A DNA stretch of 64,000 nucleotides, taken from Streptococcus marmotae. GTDB lineage: Bacteria; Bacillota; Bacilli; Lactobacillales; Streptococcaceae. The stretch is from positions 62,001 through 126,000 of the forward strand of contig NZ_CP015196.1 in NCBI RefSeq assembly GCF_001623565.1. The letters run 5' to 3'. This document shows, piece by piece, positions 1 to 9,734 of this stretch. The number at the start of each line of letters is the position of its first letter. Position 1 is the first letter of the stretch. A program made the translations under genes and the position numbers. Under the pieces are notes generated by a model. It made no database searches. It was not told the DNA's origin and saw nothing but the letters and a program-made list of their open reading frames with translations.

Positions 1-35
1 AAAGAAGTAACCGCCCATTACATCATATCAGGTGG

Positions 36-1694
36 TCAATTTTTATTATCTTTATCAATAACTTCTTTAATTTTTTCCATTAGTTTTTCATAAAACGCTT
101 CAAACTTGTCTTCATTATCTCGTAATTCTGCTGCAGGAAAGTCCTTTAATTCACTGGACTGAATATCCACTCCATCGAGCATTGGTCCTGTCCAGTTACC
201 GTATGTATCTCCAGAAAAATAAATAGCTTGCTTCTTATCAGAACCTCTAAAATATATATAAATTCCCTGCCCCTTACCTCTCGTTAATTCAAGTTTAGAA
301 ATATTTTCAATCTCCACTTTATTAGAGATTCGATCTTCTTTTTTTTCAGTCCCAAACAGAGTTGGTTCATCTAGCGAAAATCCCTGACCGGTAGTCATTT
401 TATTGAATAATTTTCTGATTACATATTGAACATCCTCATTAGGCGAATGATTTTGCTTTTTATTTAAATTGCCAGTAGAAACTGTCTCGGACATATCAAA
501 TAATTGAATAAAAGTAGTATCATCTGTATCGTTGCTAATGAGTTCCTCTAAAATTTGCATAAAATTTTGAAATTCATCTACTAAATCATTCCCCTCTTGT
601 TTATATTTTTTAATTATACCCTTAATGACATCCTTTCTGGGAGGAAAATCTTCTTTTAGACTTTCTACCAGCTGTAGATATTGATTTTCATACGCATATT
701 GCATGCATACAAGTGCAAAAAGCATCAATTCTCTATTTGATTTATCTTTAGTCGCATCTTCAAAAATGTTTAACAGAAGACTAAAAGAATTCAATAAGCG
801 ATTGATACTCCTAGGATTTGTTCCAATTGAGTATTTAATCAATGGAATAATCTGTCGCTTTATTGTTGCTTCATCCCATTTCGTATTCGTCAAATTAAGA
901 TTATTAATCGAATCTCTAATGTAATTCTCAATATTATAATGTGCAACCGGAACAGTAAAAGGTACTTGTATTAATTTATCAAAAAAGGCTCTACCTTTTG
1001 CTGAATCAACATCATCTCCATATTTATTTTTAACCCCAGTAACAATTACATCATAATCTATCGCCAGGACAAAAACACAATTCTTCGATTCAAGGAACAA
1101 CTTGAGCACTTCAAGTATTTCAACAGCTCTTGATGGGACTAGCCTATCTAAGTCATCTATAAAAATCACTATTTTTTTATATTTTTCATTCTTCAAACTA
1201 TCTTCTACAATTTTATTCCAATTCTCTACTAATGATTTAATATTATCATTCTTTTCGAATGTATCTTTGACTTTGTCTGTCAAATCATCAGAAATTTTCT
1301 CCATATTTAAATAAGGCAGATCAGAATAGGCAACGCTTCTTGTAAGTAATGAAGCTATATTGGCAAGAAATTCTTTTACACTCTTATCTTTTTCTGATGA
1401 AATTTCCCTCGTTAAATCATAAATCAACGAAATTGGCAAGTGAGTATCCATATCAAATTGAGAATACTGCCAGGTATTAAAAAATATAGATTTAATTCCC
1501 TCCCTTTCCAGAATATTTCTAACTTGATAAATAATACTTGTTTTACCCGTACCCCAATCACCTTGAACAGCGATAGTTAATGGTGCTTCACACTTCTTAA
1601 TAAAATTAGAAAGACCAGTGATATATTTCCCTATCCCAAATTTATCTTGAGCTGTAGGACTATCTGTAAAAGATATTTGCTTCTTTTTGAACAT
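36..1694 (-). CDS. KAP family P-loop NTPase
   Basis: A 552-residue protein of the KAP class of STAND-like P-loop ATPases. Visible motifs are a Walker A GDWGTGKT at residues 45-52, the family's FNTW signature near residues 72-75, and a Walker B IVIFIDDLDR at 175-184. No membrane helices stand out, although many KAP proteins have them between the Walker motifs, so this one looks soluble. GGAGGAAG lies 6 nt before the ATG. It stands alone, with a 439-bp AT-rich gap separating it from upp. KAP NTPases recur in bacterial defence loci and mobile regions; a defence role here is inference only. Family call confident, function unknown. Confidence 0.85.
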   Translation of the reverse strand: MFKKKQISFTDSPTAQDKFGIGKYITGLSNFIKKCEAPLTIAVQGDWGTGKTSIIYQVRNILEREGIKSIFFNTWQYSQFDMDTHLPISLIYDLTREISSEKDKSVKEFLANIASLLTRSVAYSDLPYLNMEKISDDLTDKVKDTFEKNDNIKSLVENWNKIVEDSLKNEKYKKIVIFIDDLDRLVPSRAVEILEVLKLFLESKNCVFVLAIDYDVIVTGVKNKYGDDVDSAKGRAFFDKLIQVPFTVPVAHYNIENYIRDSINNLNLTNTKWDEATIKRQIIPLIKYSIGTNPRSINRLLNSFSLLLNIFEDATKDKSNRELMLFALVCMQYAYENQYLQLVESLKEDFPPRKDVIKGIIKKYKQEGNDLVDEFQNFMQILEELISNDTDDTTFIQLFDMSETVSTGNLNKKQNHSPNEDVQYVIRKLFNKMTTGQGFSLDEPTLFGTEKKEDRISNKVEIENISKLELTRGKGQGIYIYFRGSDKKQAIYFSGDTYGNWTGPMLDGVDIQSSELKDFPAAELRDNEDKFEAFYEKLMEKIKEVIDKDNKN

Positions 1695-1782
1695 TATACT
1701 TCCTCCAATCGGTTCTTCATTGGTGCCATCTGAGCAGTAATTACCGTAAATTCAATTTTTTCTTTATAATTTCATTATAACA

Positions 1783-1796
1783 TGAAAACGGTCTCA
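1783..1796. promoter_or_regulatory. candidate cre (CcpA) site upstream of the KAP gene
   Basis: TGAAAACGGTCTCA fits the 14-position catabolite-response consensus TGWAANCGNTNWCA at every position. It sits just upstream of an extended -10 (TGTTATAAT on the minus strand, about 1771-1780) that could drive the KAP gene. One 14-bp degenerate match can occur by chance. Confidence 0.4.
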
Positions 1797-2074
1797 TTAA
1801 ACAGTGAAATACAACGTTTGCACCTAGCTTTTCAACATTTTATATATTCTACATATGGTAGCTATTAAAAATATGATACATCAATCGAAATCTGTTAATA
1901 GACTCACAGCAATTATAGAAAACACCTATAGAGGTTGCTTTAGTTTCGTCTCTAAAATAGTCAAGTAAGGTCAAATAAATTTAAAGCACGAAAAATTCTA
2001 CTTTTCGCAAATGGAACTCAGACCAGCTTTATTCTAAACCTATCTTTATATGCAAATGAATAAACTCCCAATGT

Positions 2075-2126
2075 AAAAAGAGTGAGCACAAGTGATTTTT
2101 GCGAATCACAATTGAGCTTCACTCTT
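2075..2126 (-). terminator. terminator of upp
   Basis: On the minus strand, AAGAGTGA and TCACTCTT pair as the outer stem, with an inner GTGATT/AATCAC stem, and the structure ends in a short T-run. It lies 8 bp after the upp stop. It resembles the GAGTG-type hairpins at 25848, 57207 and 58908. Confidence 0.75.
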
Positions 2127-2133
2127 ATGTTTC

Positions 2134-2763
2134 TTATTTTGTACCGAACAATCGGTCTCCTGCATCTCCCAATCCTGGAACGATATAGCCTTTTTCATTT
2201 AATTTTTCATCTAGGGCTGCGGTGAAAATATCCACATCTGGATGAGCTTCTTGAAGAGCTTTGACACCTTCTGGTGCTGCAACAAGGCAGACAAATTTGA
2301 TATTAGTTGCTCCGCGGTTTTTAAGTGAATCAATTGCCAAAATAGCAGAGCCTCCAGTTGCAAGCATTGGGTCTACTACAAAAATTTGACGTTGGTCGAT
2401 GTCCTCTGGTAATTTGACCAAATATTCAACTGGTTGCAGGGTTTCTTCATCGCGGTACATTCCGATATGACCAACTTTGGCCGCGGGTACCAGACTAAGT
2501 AGACCATCTACCATCCCAATTCCGGCACGTAAGATTGGAACAATCGCTAATTTTTTCCCTGCGATTTGTTTTTGAACTGTTTTGGTAATCGGTGTTTCAA
2601 TTTCAACATCTTCTAATGGCAAATCACGTAGCACTTCATATCCCATCAACATAGCAATTTCATCAACTAACTCACGGAAAGCCTTTGTTGACGTATCTGT
2701 ACGACGTAAGATAGACAATTTATGCTGAATAAGTGGATGTGCAATAACTTGGAATTTCTCCAT
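2134..2763 (-). CDS. upp: uracil phosphoribosyltransferase
   Basis: Converts uracil and PRPP to UMP in pyrimidine salvage. The 209-residue length is standard for Upp. The PRPP-binding loop reads [11 protein letters not shown] around residues 130-140, and the C-terminus has the uracil-binding [17 protein letters not shown] precedes the ATG. It appears monocistronic, with a hairpin terminator on each side (2075-2126 and 2811-2837). Confidence 0.97.
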   Translation of the reverse strand: MEKFQVIAHPLIQHKLSILRRTDTSTKAFRELVDEIAMLMGYEVLRDLPLEDVEIETPITKTVQKQIAGKKLAIVPILRAGIGMVDGLLSLVPAAKVGHIGMYRDEETLQPVEYLVKLPEDIDQRQIFVVDPMLATGGSAILAIDSLKNRGATNIKFVCLVAAPEGVKALQEAHPDVDIFTAALDEKLNEKGYIVPGLGDAGDRLFGTK

Positions 2764-2810
2764 GATGTAACCTCTTCTATTTGTTTTTTCTATTTTACCA
2801 AAAAATATGA

Positions 2811-2837
2811 AAAAAAGCTTGCCAAAATGGCAAACTT
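2811..2837 (-). terminator. terminator after dexB
   Basis: On the minus strand a 9-bp stem AAGTTTGCC/GGCAAGCTT with a 5-nt loop is followed by a T-run. It lies 26 bp past the dexB stop and closes the msm operon. Confidence 0.8.
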
Positions 2838-2862
2838 TTCGTTAGAAATAAGATGTCGGACA

Positions 2863-4473
2863 TTACTTTTTCTTGAAAACCAAGGCTTCATAAGGTCGAA
2901 GAACTTGGTGGATGCCGTCAGATTCCTCTTTATAGTTTCCAATGAAAATCGTACCTCGCTCCCCATCGTTCAGGCGATAATGTTGAAATTGCTCGCTAAA
3001 GTTCACCAAGACAATAAATTCATTTTGTTCATCATATTTACGATAGGCAAGAACAGCATCATTCCTCGTATCAAGTGCCTCATATTGTCCCTGTGCCAAA
3101 CAAGGATAGTTTTTTCTCGCCTGAATGAGATGCTGATAGGTATAAAAAATTGAATCCACCTGAACGAGGGCTGATTCGACATTGATTTCTGGATAATTTT
3201 GATTCAGAGAAAGCCAAGGCTGACCAGTAGTAAATCCAGCTTCTGCCTGATTCGTCCATTGCATTGGTCTTCGAGCATTGTCACGCCCTTTGGCATTTAT
3301 GGAGCGAATAATATCTTCATGAGTGTAGCCTTGCTCTATCCGTTCAGCATACATCCTTCTTGTCTCAATATCATCTACTTCGTCAATTGATGCAATTGGA
3401 GTGTTGACCATTCCAATTTCTTCACCTTGATAGATGTAAGGCGTACCAGACATAAAATGAAGATAGATAGCAAGCATTTTCCCACTGATTTCACGGAATT
3501 CTGGCAGATCATTTCCAAATCGTGAAATCGCTCTTGGTAAATCATGGTTATTCCAAAAAAGCGAATTCCAACCTTTCCCAATCAATTCTGTTTGCCATTT
3601 AGACATGACTTGATGGAGCTTAGCAGGTTCTAGCGGTGCCAAATCCCATTTTTCCTTTCCTTCTTGCTGGTCAAGACAGACATGCTCGAATTGGAAAATC
3701 ATAGAAAACTCCTGTCGCTCTGGATGGGAATAAAGCATCGCACGCTCCGGCGTTGCACTCCAAGTCTCTCCTACCGTGACAATGTCATGCTTGCCAAATG
3801 TTTTGTCATTTAACTCCTGGATCAAAGGATGTAGAGTTGGACCTTCAGCTGTGATCAATTTTTCTGGTTCTTTACCAATCAGATCAATGACATCCAAGCG
3901 GAAACCGCCCACGCCCTTATCTAACCAAAAATTAATCATATCCCAGATTTCTTGTTTGACAGCTGGATTTTGCCAATTGAGATCTGGCTGTTTGACTGAA
4001 AATTGGTGAAGATAATACTTACCTAAGTGAGGAACATACTCCCAAGCACTTCCTGAAAAGCTGGATTTCAGCTGGTTTGGTTCATCCGCCCAGATGTAAT
4101 AATCATGATACGGATTATCTGGTCCTTTTAGAGCTTCTTGAAACCAGATATGTTCATCAGAAGTATGATTTAACACCAAATCCATGATAATTTTAATTCC
4201 ATGTTTACCACCGACCGCAATTAATTCCTCCATATCCTCCATCGTTCCAAACTCCGGCGCAATCGCTTGATAATCACTGATATCATAGCCGTTATCATCC
4301 ATCGGAGATTGATAAACTGGACTGAGCCATATTGCATCGATTCCCAACTTTTCCAAATAAGGTAATCGGCTCGTAATCCCTTTTATATCACCAATCCCAT
4401 CTCCATTTGAGTCTTGAAAACTTCGAGGATACACTTGATAAATGACCGCGTTTTTCCACCAATCTGTTTTCAT
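2863..4473 (-). CDS. dexB: glucan 1,6-alpha-glucosidase
   Basis: GH13 oligo-1,6-glucosidase of 536 residues that releases glucose from the non-reducing ends of isomaltooligosaccharides in the cytoplasm. The catalytic nucleophile is Asp194 in GFRLDVIDLIG, the acid/base is Glu236 in VGETWSA, and the third acid is in NNHD (309-311). There is no signal peptide. It is the last gene of the aga-msmEFG-gtfA cluster, as in S. mutans, where DexB breaks down sugars brought in by the Msm importer. Trehalose-6-phosphate hydrolases are the main look-alike; the operon context favours DexB. Confidence 0.93.
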   Translation of the reverse strand: MKTDWWKNAVIYQVYPRSFQDSNGDGIGDIKGITSRLPYLEKLGIDAIWLSPVYQSPMDDNGYDISDYQAIAPEFGTMEDMEELIAVGGKHGIKIIMDLVLNHTSDEHIWFQEALKGPDNPYHDYYIWADEPNQLKSSFSGSAWEYVPHLGKYYLHQFSVKQPDLNWQNPAVKQEIWDMINFWLDKGVGGFRLDVIDLIGKEPEKLITAEGPTLHPLIQELNDKTFGKHDIVTVGETWSATPERAMLYSHPERQEFSMIFQFEHVCLDQQEGKEKWDLAPLEPAKLHQVMSKWQTELIGKGWNSLFWNNHDLPRAISRFGNDLPEFREISGKMLAIYLHFMSGTPYIYQGEEIGMVNTPIASIDEVDDIETRRMYAERIEQGYTHEDIIRSINAKGRDNARRPMQWTNQAEAGFTTGQPWLSLNQNYPEINVESALVQVDSIFYTYQHLIQARKNYPCLAQGQYEALDTRNDAVLAYRKYDEQNEFIVLVNFSEQFQHYRLNDGERGTIFIGNYKEESDGIHQVLRPYEALVFKKK

Positions 4474-4501
4474 TATTCCACTGTTCCTTTCTTTAACTCC
4501 T

Positions 4502-5003
4502 TTATGATGTGCGCTGGTTTGCTACGATAACATTATCTCCAAAAGACTTCGTGACAACGGAACCTGGTCCAACTACGGCATTGCCGCCTAAGACAACTCC
4601 TACCAAGATCATTGCTCCTTCACCAATCCATATATTATCTCCAATTGTAATCGGTTCTCCGTATTCTAGGCCTACACTCCTATTCTCTGCCTCAAGCAAA
4701 TGCATGGCTGTATAGGTCCTAGCATAGTATTATTACCGATTGTCCCCAAGCAGGTATCTAAGACTACCCAGCCAGAATTAGCAAAAAAATCCTCTCCAAC
4801 AGAGACATTTGAACCATAAGGCGTTTCGACAGCATTACGTTTACCAGTCCCACCTAAGATTCTTTCGTCATTTGCAAACGCTTTAAACATATAACTACTG
4901 ATTTACTCGTTCGCACATTTTACAAGCCTGCAAACGAAGATAATCAATTCGTCATCAGCTGCATTATAAAGCAGACCGTTAACATCTTTTCTTTTTCTGT
5001 CAT
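4502..5003 (-). pseudogene. broken maltose/galactoside O-acetyltransferase
   Basis: Remnant of a hexapeptide-repeat acetyltransferase of the Maa/LacA type. The normal start MTEKEKML is present at 5003 behind an AGGAGG ribosome site, but the frame stops after about 20 codons. Homologous sequence continues in other frames: GLLYNAADDEL, then GGTGKRNAVETPYGSNVSVG, then the hexapeptide C-terminus GEPITIGDNIWIGEGA. At least two frameshifts are needed to join them. It lies inside the msm operon between gtfA and dexB, about where msmK sits in S. mutans. Product surely non-functional. Confidence 0.85.
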
Positions 5004-5067
5004 GACGACCTCCTACTTAAAAGATCGAGGAATATAACTATTTTCACTCACTCTTTCATTCTATCAG

Positions 5068-6516
5068 TTATAGTAAAATTTGAATGTTTTTACCCTCAAC
5101 TATTTCAAGAATTTCAAAGTTTTTTGCTTGTAGATTAGCTGTCATCTGAGCAGAAATTCCTGCATCAAAATTATTCCAAACAATCTGTAGTGTATACTCA
5201 TCTAACATCTGAACAGAAAATTCTCCATCAAAGGCTGGGCTAGTGTTACGGAATTTTAAAAGTTTAAAGAGAGATTGTACGACTGGACGTTCTACTTCTC
5301 GCTCAATTTCTTCTAAGTCATAATAATGGCGGTTGATATTGCGCCCTTCTTTAGAAGATTCTAGTAATTCAATATCATTTTCTCCGGCCAATAACCCAAC
5401 GTAATAAATTTGTGGAATCCCTGGGGCAAAGCATTGCAAGACACGCGCTAAAAGATAGGCTTGGTCATTATTTCCTAAAGCTGAATAATAAGTACAATTA
5501 ATCTGATAAATATCCAAGTTATTATAAGCTTCTGTACTGTAAACCTTTTTTACATTTGCACCTTGTGCATAGAGTGCTTCACGTGTCTCTTCTATCTCTT
5601 CATCGGTCAGTAAGTCCTTGACATCCACCACTCCAATTCCATCATGAGTATCCAATGTCGTAAATTGCTTACGAGGACAAATTTTCATCCAGTGGACCAA
5701 GCGATTAACATGACCAGAATACAGAGCATGAAGAACCAGCATCGGCAAAGCGAAGTCATAAACATAGTAGTCTTTCTCTGCAATCTTCTGCTGAATCGTA
5801 TAGTGCTCGTGAATTTCCGGTAGAATCTCAATTCCTTGTGGTGCGAGGAGACGACGTGGAAAATGAAGCATCTCCCAGATATCTGGTTCTACAAAGAAAC
5901 AGTTCGTCCCTATTTTCTTATTGGCATAGGCAAAGGCATCCAAGCGAATAATCGAAGCACCATGTTTGGCTAGACTCTCCAGATTTTCCTCAATAAACTG
6001 ACGCGTCGTTTCTGTAGTCACATCAAGATCAATCTGTTGTTCATCAAAGGTACACCAAACTTTTTCCTCACTACCATCAGCAAACTTAGCAATACGATAA
6101 GGAGCACGAGGTTTGCGCTTGTAAATCAAGTCAATATCTTCTTGACTTGGTTCTCCATTTGGCCAAAAATTTTTGTAACGAATAAATAAGTCAGCGTACG
6201 GTGACTTATCTTTTTTCTCTAAAAAATCCAGGAAGTGCGGTGATTGAGCTGAAATATGATTAATCATGAAGTCAAACATGAGATAATATTCTTTGCTAAG
6301 AGCTTCCACATCATCCCAATCTCCGAAGGCTGAATCGACTTTCGTGTAATCCATCGGGGCAAATCCGCGGTCGCCTGATGATGGGAAGAAGGGTAGAATA
6401 TGGATCCCTCCGACCGTATCCTTAAGCGGACCTTCCAACACTTTTTTCAGCTCCTTAAGATTTTTTCCTAAACTATCTGAATAAGTAATCAACATAGCTT
6501 GGTTTTTAATTTTCAT
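5068..6516 (-). CDS. gtfA: sucrose phosphorylase
   Basis: GH13 family 18 enzyme of 482 residues that splits sucrose with phosphate into glucose-1-phosphate and fructose in the cytoplasm. Catalytic residues are visible: Asp193 in IRLDAFAY, Glu234 in ILPEIHEHY, and Asp292 in TLDTHDGIG. Length and motifs match streptococcal GtfA. AGGAGGAATCT precedes the ATG. It follows msmG by 28 bp in the same operon, so sucrose or the sucrose moiety freed by alpha-galactosidase from raffinose can be phosphorolysed at once. Confidence 0.95.
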   Translation of the reverse strand: MKIKNQAMLITYSDSLGKNLKELKKVLEGPLKDTVGGIHILPFFPSSGDRGFAPMDYTKVDSAFGDWDDVEALSKEYYLMFDFMINHISAQSPHFLDFLEKKDKSPYADLFIRYKNFWPNGEPSQEDIDLIYKRKPRAPYRIAKFADGSEEKVWCTFDEQQIDLDVTTETTRQFIEENLESLAKHGASIIRLDAFAYANKKIGTNCFFVEPDIWEMLHFPRRLLAPQGIEILPEIHEHYTIQQKIAEKDYYVYDFALPMLVLHALYSGHVNRLVHWMKICPRKQFTTLDTHDGIGVVDVKDLLTDEEIEETREALYAQGANVKKVYSTEAYNNLDIYQINCTYYSALGNNDQAYLLARVLQCFAPGIPQIYYVGLLAGENDIELLESSKEGRNINRHYYDLEEIEREVERPVVQSLFKLLKFRNTSPAFDGEFSVQMLDEYTLQIVWNNFDAGISAQMTANLQAKNFEILEIVEGKNIQILL

Positions 6517-6544
6517 AGATTCCTCCTTTTTGATGTTTGCATCT

Positions 6545-7375
6545 CTATTTCACCGATCCGCTGGTCATTCCTGAGATAATGTGTTTTTGGAATACCAGAT
6601 AAACAATCAAGATAGGGATAATACCTACAACGTAAGACGCAAAGGATGGTCCGTAATCACTGAAATACATCCCCTTGTAATTATACTGGAAGAGAGGTAA
6701 TGTCCACATCCTTTGGTCACGGTTCAAGACTAAGAGTGGTAAAAGAAAATCATTCCATACCCAAAGAGCATTAATGATGAGGACAGTGGCATGCATTGGC
6801 TTCATCAGGGGAAAAATAATTTTCCAGTACATCGTAAATTTATCACATCCATCAATCGCCGCCGCTTCGTCCATTTCCTCTGGTACAATTGTCTTGATAT
6901 AGCCTACGTACAGAAAGAGAGCTTGCGGTACAGCATAAGTCAAATATAGAATGATAAGCCCAATGATATTGTTTAATCCAATGCTAGACATCAACTTAGT
7001 CATCGGTAGCATAATCACTTGAAAGGGAACAAAAATCCCGATAATTAAGAAAAAATAAATCATGTTAAAGGCAGTTCTACGATTCATGTGACGGGCAACC
7101 GCAAAAGCTGCCATCGGAATAACCAGAATCATCAAAGCTACTGCAACAATCGTGATAATCGCTGAATTCCCAAAATATTGGACAACTCCGTCTTCAAAAA
7201 GGCGGGCGTAATTAGCTAAAGTAAACTGTTTTGGTAAGCCAAAGAAATTACTGGTAATTTCTTTGGTTGGCTTGAAAGAACTCATTACTGTCACAAGAAG
7301 GGGAATAAACATAAAAAGGATGCCAGTACAGAGAATCAGATATACCCACCAATTTTTTTGTTTTGCTTTCTTCAT
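6545..7375 (-). CDS. msmG: multiple-sugar ABC importer permease
   Basis: Second inner-membrane subunit of a CUT1-type sugar ABC importer, 276 residues with six predicted helices. The EAA loop that contacts the ATPase is [20 protein letters not shown], near residues 165-184. It pairs with MsmF 12 bp upstream and precedes gtfA. Streptococcal Msm imports melibiose, raffinose, isomaltotriose and related sugars. No ATPase gene is present in this operon. Confidence 0.93.
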   Translation of the reverse strand: MKKAKQKNWWVYLILCTGILFMFIPLLVTVMSSFKPTKEITSNFFGLPKQFTLANYARLFEDGVVQYFGNSAIITIVAVALMILVIPMAAFAVARHMNRRTAFNMIYFFLIIGIFVPFQVIMLPMTKLMSSIGLNNIIGLIILYLTYAVPQALFLYVGYIKTIVPEEMDEAAAIDGCDKFTMYWKIIFPLMKPMHATVLIINALWVWNDFLLPLLVLNRDQRMWTLPLFQYNYKGMYFSDYGPSFASYVVGIIPILIVYLVFQKHIISGMTSGSVK

Positions 7376-7386
7376 AAGAGACCACC

Positions 7387-8259
7387 TTATACTTCAAACT
7401 TTTTAGAAATCTTCATCTGTACAAGTGAAATGACAATGATGAAGAGGAACAGAATAACTGCAAGGGCATTCGCATTTGAGAATTTATTATGCACAAAAGC
7501 GTAATTGTAAACTAGCAGACCGAGCGATTCTGTCTTCCCATCTGGCCCGCCACTGGTAAGAGCAAAAATTAAGTCAAAAGCGGTTAACCCTGATTTCATT
7601 GCAAGGATAAAGACTATACTAATTGACGGAAGCAAGTAGGGTAATTCGATTTGAAAGAACTGTTGAGTACGATTTGCTCCGTCAATTGCTGCTGCCTCTT
7701 TGACATCTTCAGGAATACTTTGAAGACCTGATAAAAAGATAATCACCGGCATAGCAAGCCCCTGCCATAAAGCAACAAAGAGAACAGATGGAATAACTGT
7801 ATTTTCTTTCACCAATAGGTTTTCTTGTAGCCACTCAATCTGCAATAGTTCTCCAACTTGAGTAAAACCATAGTTAAATAATTGGACAAAAATCAAGCCT
7901 AGCGTCACTGTGGATAGAACTGCTGGAAAAAAATACCAGGTTCTGAAAAAACCAACTGCTTTGATTTTCCGATTGAGCAAGGTCGCAAGCCAAATTCCTA
8001 TCGCAATTTCACCAACAATTAAGCCAATTGTAAAAATGACTGTAAATGCCAAACTCGTATAAAAATCAGGATTGTTTAAAATATCAATATAATTTTGAAT
8101 CCCAATAACTTGGTAATTTCTAGAAATACCATTCCAGTTCGTTAAACTGTAAAAAATACCTGTAAACAACGGATAAAAGAAAAAGATGAGCTGTAAGGTA
8201 ATTGGAATTGCCACAAACAAATATGCCCAATATTTTGCGATAAAACCTTTTTGATTCAT
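7387..8259 (-). CDS. msmF: multiple-sugar ABC importer permease
   Basis: First membrane subunit of the Msm CUT1 importer, 290 residues with six helices. The EAA loop reads EDVKEAAAIDGANRTQQFFQ. AAGGAGGAG precedes the ATG. A 225-bp gap with two hairpins separates it from msmE, which probably sets binding-protein mRNA above permease mRNA. Confidence 0.93.
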   Translation of the reverse strand: MNQKGFIAKYWAYLFVAIPITLQLIFFFYPLFTGIFYSLTNWNGISRNYQVIGIQNYIDILNNPDFYTSLAFTVIFTIGLIVGEIAIGIWLATLLNRKIKAVGFFRTWYFFPAVLSTVTLGLIFVQLFNYGFTQVGELLQIEWLQENLLVKENTVIPSVLFVALWQGLAMPVIIFLSGLQSIPEDVKEAAAIDGANRTQQFFQIELPYLLPSISIVFILAMKSGLTAFDLIFALTSGGPDGKTESLGLLVYNYAFVHNKFSNANALAVILFLFIIVISLVQMKISKKFEV

Positions 8260-8484
8260 TTTTGCTCCTCCTTAAAATAGTAGTAATAAAAGCGATGAAA
8301 GGTCCAGTCTTTCGCCTTTTTAAGCTGGTTTTTAGCAAACCAGTTTTAAGAGACCAAAAATCAGTCCTATGTGTACTATAGATGACATAAGATGTCCTCG
8401 TGTCACATCTATACAATGATAATACTACCAGCTGGTACCAGTCTGACTGCCTACTAATACCAGCTAGATAGATTTATCAACTCA
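8260..8484 (-). promoter_or_regulatory. msmE-msmF intercistronic hairpins
   Basis: Two inverted repeats lie between msmE and msmF. One is AGCTGGTA/TACCAGCT at 8430-8465. The other is CTGGTTT/AAACCAG near 8321-8347. Neither has a good T-run on the minus strand, so they look like mRNA-stabilising or partial-termination hairpins downstream of the binding-protein gene rather than full terminators. Confidence 0.5.
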
Positions 8485-9720
8485 TTATTTCTTCATTGGA
8501 TCAAAGAAGGCATTGAGATCTTTGACAAGTTCTGCTGAATCTGGTTTTTTCACCGTTTCAACTGTGATATTCCAAAATTCGTCTTCTGATTGCCATTCGC
8601 TTTGAAGCCATACAACATGCTTATCTGTAAAGGCATATTTTGTAACACCCTCTGTTTCCATGAATTTACCTTCTGTTTTCACTCCTTCAACAGAAACAGG
8701 TGAACCATCTACATCATAATATTTTTGAAGAACTTCTGGCCGAGAAAGGTATTCAAGAAATTTTTTCGATTCTTCTGGATGCTTTGAACTTGCGCTGACT
8801 GATAGAGCAAGGTCCGCTGCTCCGACAGTGAAATCACCGCCTTCTTTCTCACCAGGAAAGGCAAACATACCATATTCAAATTCTGGGTCCTGTTGATTTA
8901 CAGCAGTAGCTGCCCATGTACCTTGTGGAAGCATGAGTGCATCTCCAGCTGCAAACGAAGCGACAGCATCTGCATAAAGAGCTCCTGCAAATCCTTTTTG
9001 ACCGTTATCTGTTAAAAGGGCTAGCCGTTTGGTAACGGCTTTGGCATTATCGTCGTCTTTTACACCACCTTTTGGAGTACGAATCAATAAATCTTCTGCT
9101 CCATCAAATCCTCCAGCAACTGTCACCCAAGCTAATTGATGATAACCATTTAACGACCAAGCATCATTCAGAGAGAGGGCAAAAGGTGCTGCCTTGCCAT
9201 CAGACTTAATTTTGGCCACAAGTGCTTCAAACTCTGCATATGTTTTTGGAACTTCTAGGCCTAATTCTTTGAATTTATCTTTGTTATAGTAGATACCATA
9301 GGCATTAGCCGTGAGCGGTAAAGTATAGTTTTTACCATCTACTTCATATGGAGTCACTGCTCCGCTTTTTAAGTGCTCTAAACCAGCTTCCTTGTCTACT
9401 TCTAGGAAACGACCATCTGCTGCATATTCTTTAAAATCAGCATTTTGAGGATAAATATTGATAACATCTGGTGCTTCGTTGTTAGCCATACGTGTCTTCA
9501 AGACAGTTCCTGCGTCTGGCACGTTGGTGAATTTTACTTTGATATCTGGATTTTCCTTTTCAAAATCATTGATAATCTCCTGCAACACTTTTTGCATTTC
9601 AGGTTTTTGAGAGAAGTACTCAATCTCAACTTGATCGCTACCACCTGCACTACCGCAAGCTGCTAAGAAGGTGGCAAATGTACAAAGGGTTGCACTTTTG
9701 AGAAATGTTTTCATTTTCAT
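8485..9720 (-). CDS. msmE: multiple-sugar-binding lipoprotein
   Basis: Extracellular solute-binding protein (family 1) of the Msm importer, 411 residues. The N-terminus is a lipoprotein signal peptide ending in lipobox LAAC at residues 18-21, so the mature protein is anchored by Cys21. The body has the usual sugar-binding fold, for example ANNEAPDVINIYP near 76-88. GGAGG lies 10 nt before the first ATG. It follows aga by 14 bp and feeds sugars to MsmFG. Confidence 0.94.
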   Translation of the reverse strand: MKMKTFLKSATLCTFATFLAACGSAGGSDQVEIEYFSQKPEMQKVLQEIINDFEKENPDIKVKFTNVPDAGTVLKTRMANNEAPDVINIYPQNADFKEYAADGRFLEVDKEAGLEHLKSGAVTPYEVDGKNYTLPLTANAYGIYYNKDKFKELGLEVPKTYAEFEALVAKIKSDGKAAPFALSLNDAWSLNGYHQLAWVTVAGGFDGAEDLLIRTPKGGVKDDDNAKAVTKRLALLTDNGQKGFAGALYADAVASFAAGDALMLPQGTWAATAVNQQDPEFEYGMFAFPGEKEGGDFTVGAADLALSVSASSKHPEESKKFLEYLSRPEVLQKYYDVDGSPVSVEGVKTEGKFMETEGVTKYAFTDKHVVWLQSEWQSEDEFWNITVETVKKPDSAELVKDLNAFFDPMKK

Positions 9721-9734
9721 ACAATAAAATCCTC

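Larger units (their letters stand above)
1695..2133. other. intergenic region between the KAP gene and upp
   Basis: This 439-bp AT-rich gap has no convincing gene. It holds the KAP gene promoter and cre-like site (about 1770-1796), then unassigned sequence, then the upp terminator hairpin at 2075-2126. Confidence 0.6.

Noticed and set aside
2722..3153. 143-codon plus-strand ORF opposite dexB and upp
   Set aside because: Crosses a terminator and antisense to two well-identified genes.
8120..8416. 98-codon minus-strand ORF at the msmF 5' end
   Set aside because: Out-of-frame overlap with msmF and translation of the intercistronic hairpins; no ribosome site.
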